6,599 bases of DNA from Pseudomonadota bacterium (lineage in GTDB: Bacteria; Pseudomonadota; Alphaproteobacteria; Rhizobiales; Rhizobiaceae): assembly GCA_023433855.1 (NCBI GenBank), contig JAEYTV010000007.1, positions 1-6,599 of the forward strand, in the 5' to 3' direction. The notes under the pieces are model-generated. The model was not told where the DNA came from. It ran no database searches and was given only the letters and a program-made list of their open reading frames with translations. Of the stretch, positions 5,616-6,599 are shown in pieces. Numbering within the stretch: the first letter of the stretch is position 1; each line of letters starts with the position of its first letter. The position numbers and the translations under genes are program-made.

Positions 5616-6599
5616 TCAGACGCCCAGCGATTTCAGCTTGCGGTGCAGCGCAGAACGCTCCATGCCCACGAACTCTGCCGTGCGGGAAATGTTGCCTCCA
5701 AAGCGGTTTATCTGGGCGATCAGGTAGTCGCGCTCGAACATCTCGCGGGCCTCCCGCAGTGGCAGCGTCATGATGTGATAGTCGCCCTTGCCGGCCACCT
5801 TGGGAAGCATATCACCCAAGTCGGTCGGCAACATGTCAGCGGAAATGGCGGTGTCCGGCCCGTCGGTGCGGGCGAGAATCATCAGGCGCTCGATGTTGTT
5901 GCGCAGCTGCCGGATATTGCCTGGCCAGTCATGTGCCTGGAGAACCGCCATTGCGTCCTCGCCGATCCGGCGGGGGCGGATGCCGGACTGTTCCGAAATC
6001 TGGCGCATGAACATGTCGACGAGAAAGGGTATGTCCTCCCGCCGTTCGGCCAGCGCCGGGACCTTCACGGGAACGACGGCCAGGCGGTGGTATAGATCCT
6101 CGCGGAACGAACCGTCGGCGATCAGGCTCTCCAGATTGTAGGCGGTCGAGGAGATGATTCGCACGTCTACCTTCACGCGTTTGGATCCGCCGACGCGCTC
6201 GAACTGCTGATCCACCAGCACGCGCAGGATCTTGTTCTGCGTCTCCCGCGGCATTTCGCCGACCTCGTCGAGATAAAGAATTCCGCGGTGGGCCTCTTCC
6301 AGGGCACCGATCTTGCGCTGCTGGCCGGGGCCGCCTTCGGTGCCGAACAGCGCGATCTCCATCCGCTCTGGGGTGATGGTCGCCGCGTTCAAGGCAACGA
6401 AAGGCCCCCCCGAGCGAGCCGATTTCTTGTGAACCATCCGCGCCACAAGCTCCTTGCCCGATCCGGAAGGGCCAAGAATCATCACACGGCTGTTGGTCGG
6501 CGCGACCTTCTCGATCGTTTGTCGCAGTTGCGAGACGGCAATCGACGTTCCGACAAGCTCGGCCGCATCCCCGGTGCGCCTTTTCAGTTCGCTGACCTC
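5616..6599 (-). CDS. ntrX: NtrX response regulator, AAA+ and DNA-binding domains (5' truncated by window)
   Basis: NtrX is the response regulator partner of the membrane sensor kinase NtrY, acting in nitrogen metabolism, redox or low-oxygen response and envelope functions in alphaproteobacteria. The frame is open to the right edge: 327 residues ending at TGA 5618-5616, from a usual length near 454, so the N-terminal receiver domain is outside. Visible, numbered within the fragment: Walker A GPSGSGKE (43-50), Walker B ILYLDEVGEMP (107-117), arginine-finger region FREDLYHRL (165-173), sensor II WPGNIRQL (225-232) and a C-terminal Fis-type helix-turn-helix NISRTAEFVGMERSALHRKL (303-322). Where sigma-54 activators carry the GAFTGA loop, this protein reads LFGTEGGPGQQRKIGALEEA (84-103): the loop is missing, so standard sigma-54 activation is unlikely. 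The NtrX rather than NtrC assignment rests on this divergent loop and on trkA being immediately downstream. Confidence 0.93.
   Translation of the reverse strand, partial: EVSELKRRTGDAAELVGTSIAVSQLRQTIEKVAPTNSRVMILGPSGSGKELVARMVHKKSARSGGPFVALNAATITPERMEIALFGTEGGPGQQRKIGALEEAHRGILYLDEVGEMPRETQNKILRVLVDQQFERVGGSKRVKVDVRIISSTAYNLESLIADGSFREDLYHRLAVVPVKVPALAERREDIPFLVDMFMRQISEQSGIRPRRIGEDAMAVLQAHDWPGNIRQLRNNIERLMILARTDGPDTAISADMLPTDLGDMLPKVAGKGDYHIMTLPLREAREMFERDYLIAQINRFGGNISRTAEFVGMERSALHRKLKSLGV

Noticed and set aside
1..6599. CRISPR arrays, tRNA or rRNA genes, insertion sequences, integrase sites, replication origins
   Set aside because: No regularly spaced repeats, tRNA-like folds, rRNA sequence, transposase motifs or flanking direct repeats were seen on either strand.

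Overview
The window looks like a high-GC alphaproteobacterial chromosome, most likely from the order Rhizobiales (Hyphomicrobiales). The best evidence is the gene run ntrX-trkA-hfq-hflX on the minus strand together with mazG. The 80-residue Hfq is essentially the short rhizobial form, and the NtrX AAA+ domain is of alphaproteobacterial type. The genus cannot be fixed from the sequence alone.

Layout from left to right: the C-terminal half of mazG (+) runs in from the left edge and ends at 413. A LysR-family regulator (-, 423-1325) converges on it with 9 bp between the stop codons. The regulator is divergent from an aldo/keto reductase of the E. coli YdbC/PdxI type (+, 1424-2296) across a 98-bp shared control region. 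A 90-bp convergent gap holding a strong GNRA-capped hairpin separates the reductase from hflX (-, 2387-3724). Further right on the minus strand are hfq (3799-4041), a 162-bp hfq leader/promoter region, trkA (4204-5580), and the C-terminal 327 codons of ntrX (5616 to the right edge). No stretch over 300 bp lacks a gene.

How the genes fit together: minus-strand transcription runs ntrX to trkA (35-bp gap), then after a larger gap hfq to hflX. This is a conserved core cluster: nitrogen/redox two-component response (NtrX), regulation of potassium uptake (TrkA), post-transcriptional control by small RNAs (Hfq), and a ribosome-associated GTPase (HflX). MazG is a housekeeping nucleoside triphosphate pyrophosphohydrolase. 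The LysR/reductase pair looks like a self-contained accessory module placed between the convergent 3' ends of mazG and hflX, probably a local regulator controlling a vitamin B6 or carbonyl reductase.

I did not find a convincing new biological system. The points most worth checking are: loss of the GAFTGA loop in NtrX; a possible non-AUG upstream start of hflX with a Shine-Dalgarno sequence overlapping the hfq stop; the hairpin between the reductase and hflX; a purine tract in the hfq leader that could serve autoregulation; and the arginine at the usual catalytic histidine position of the reductase.
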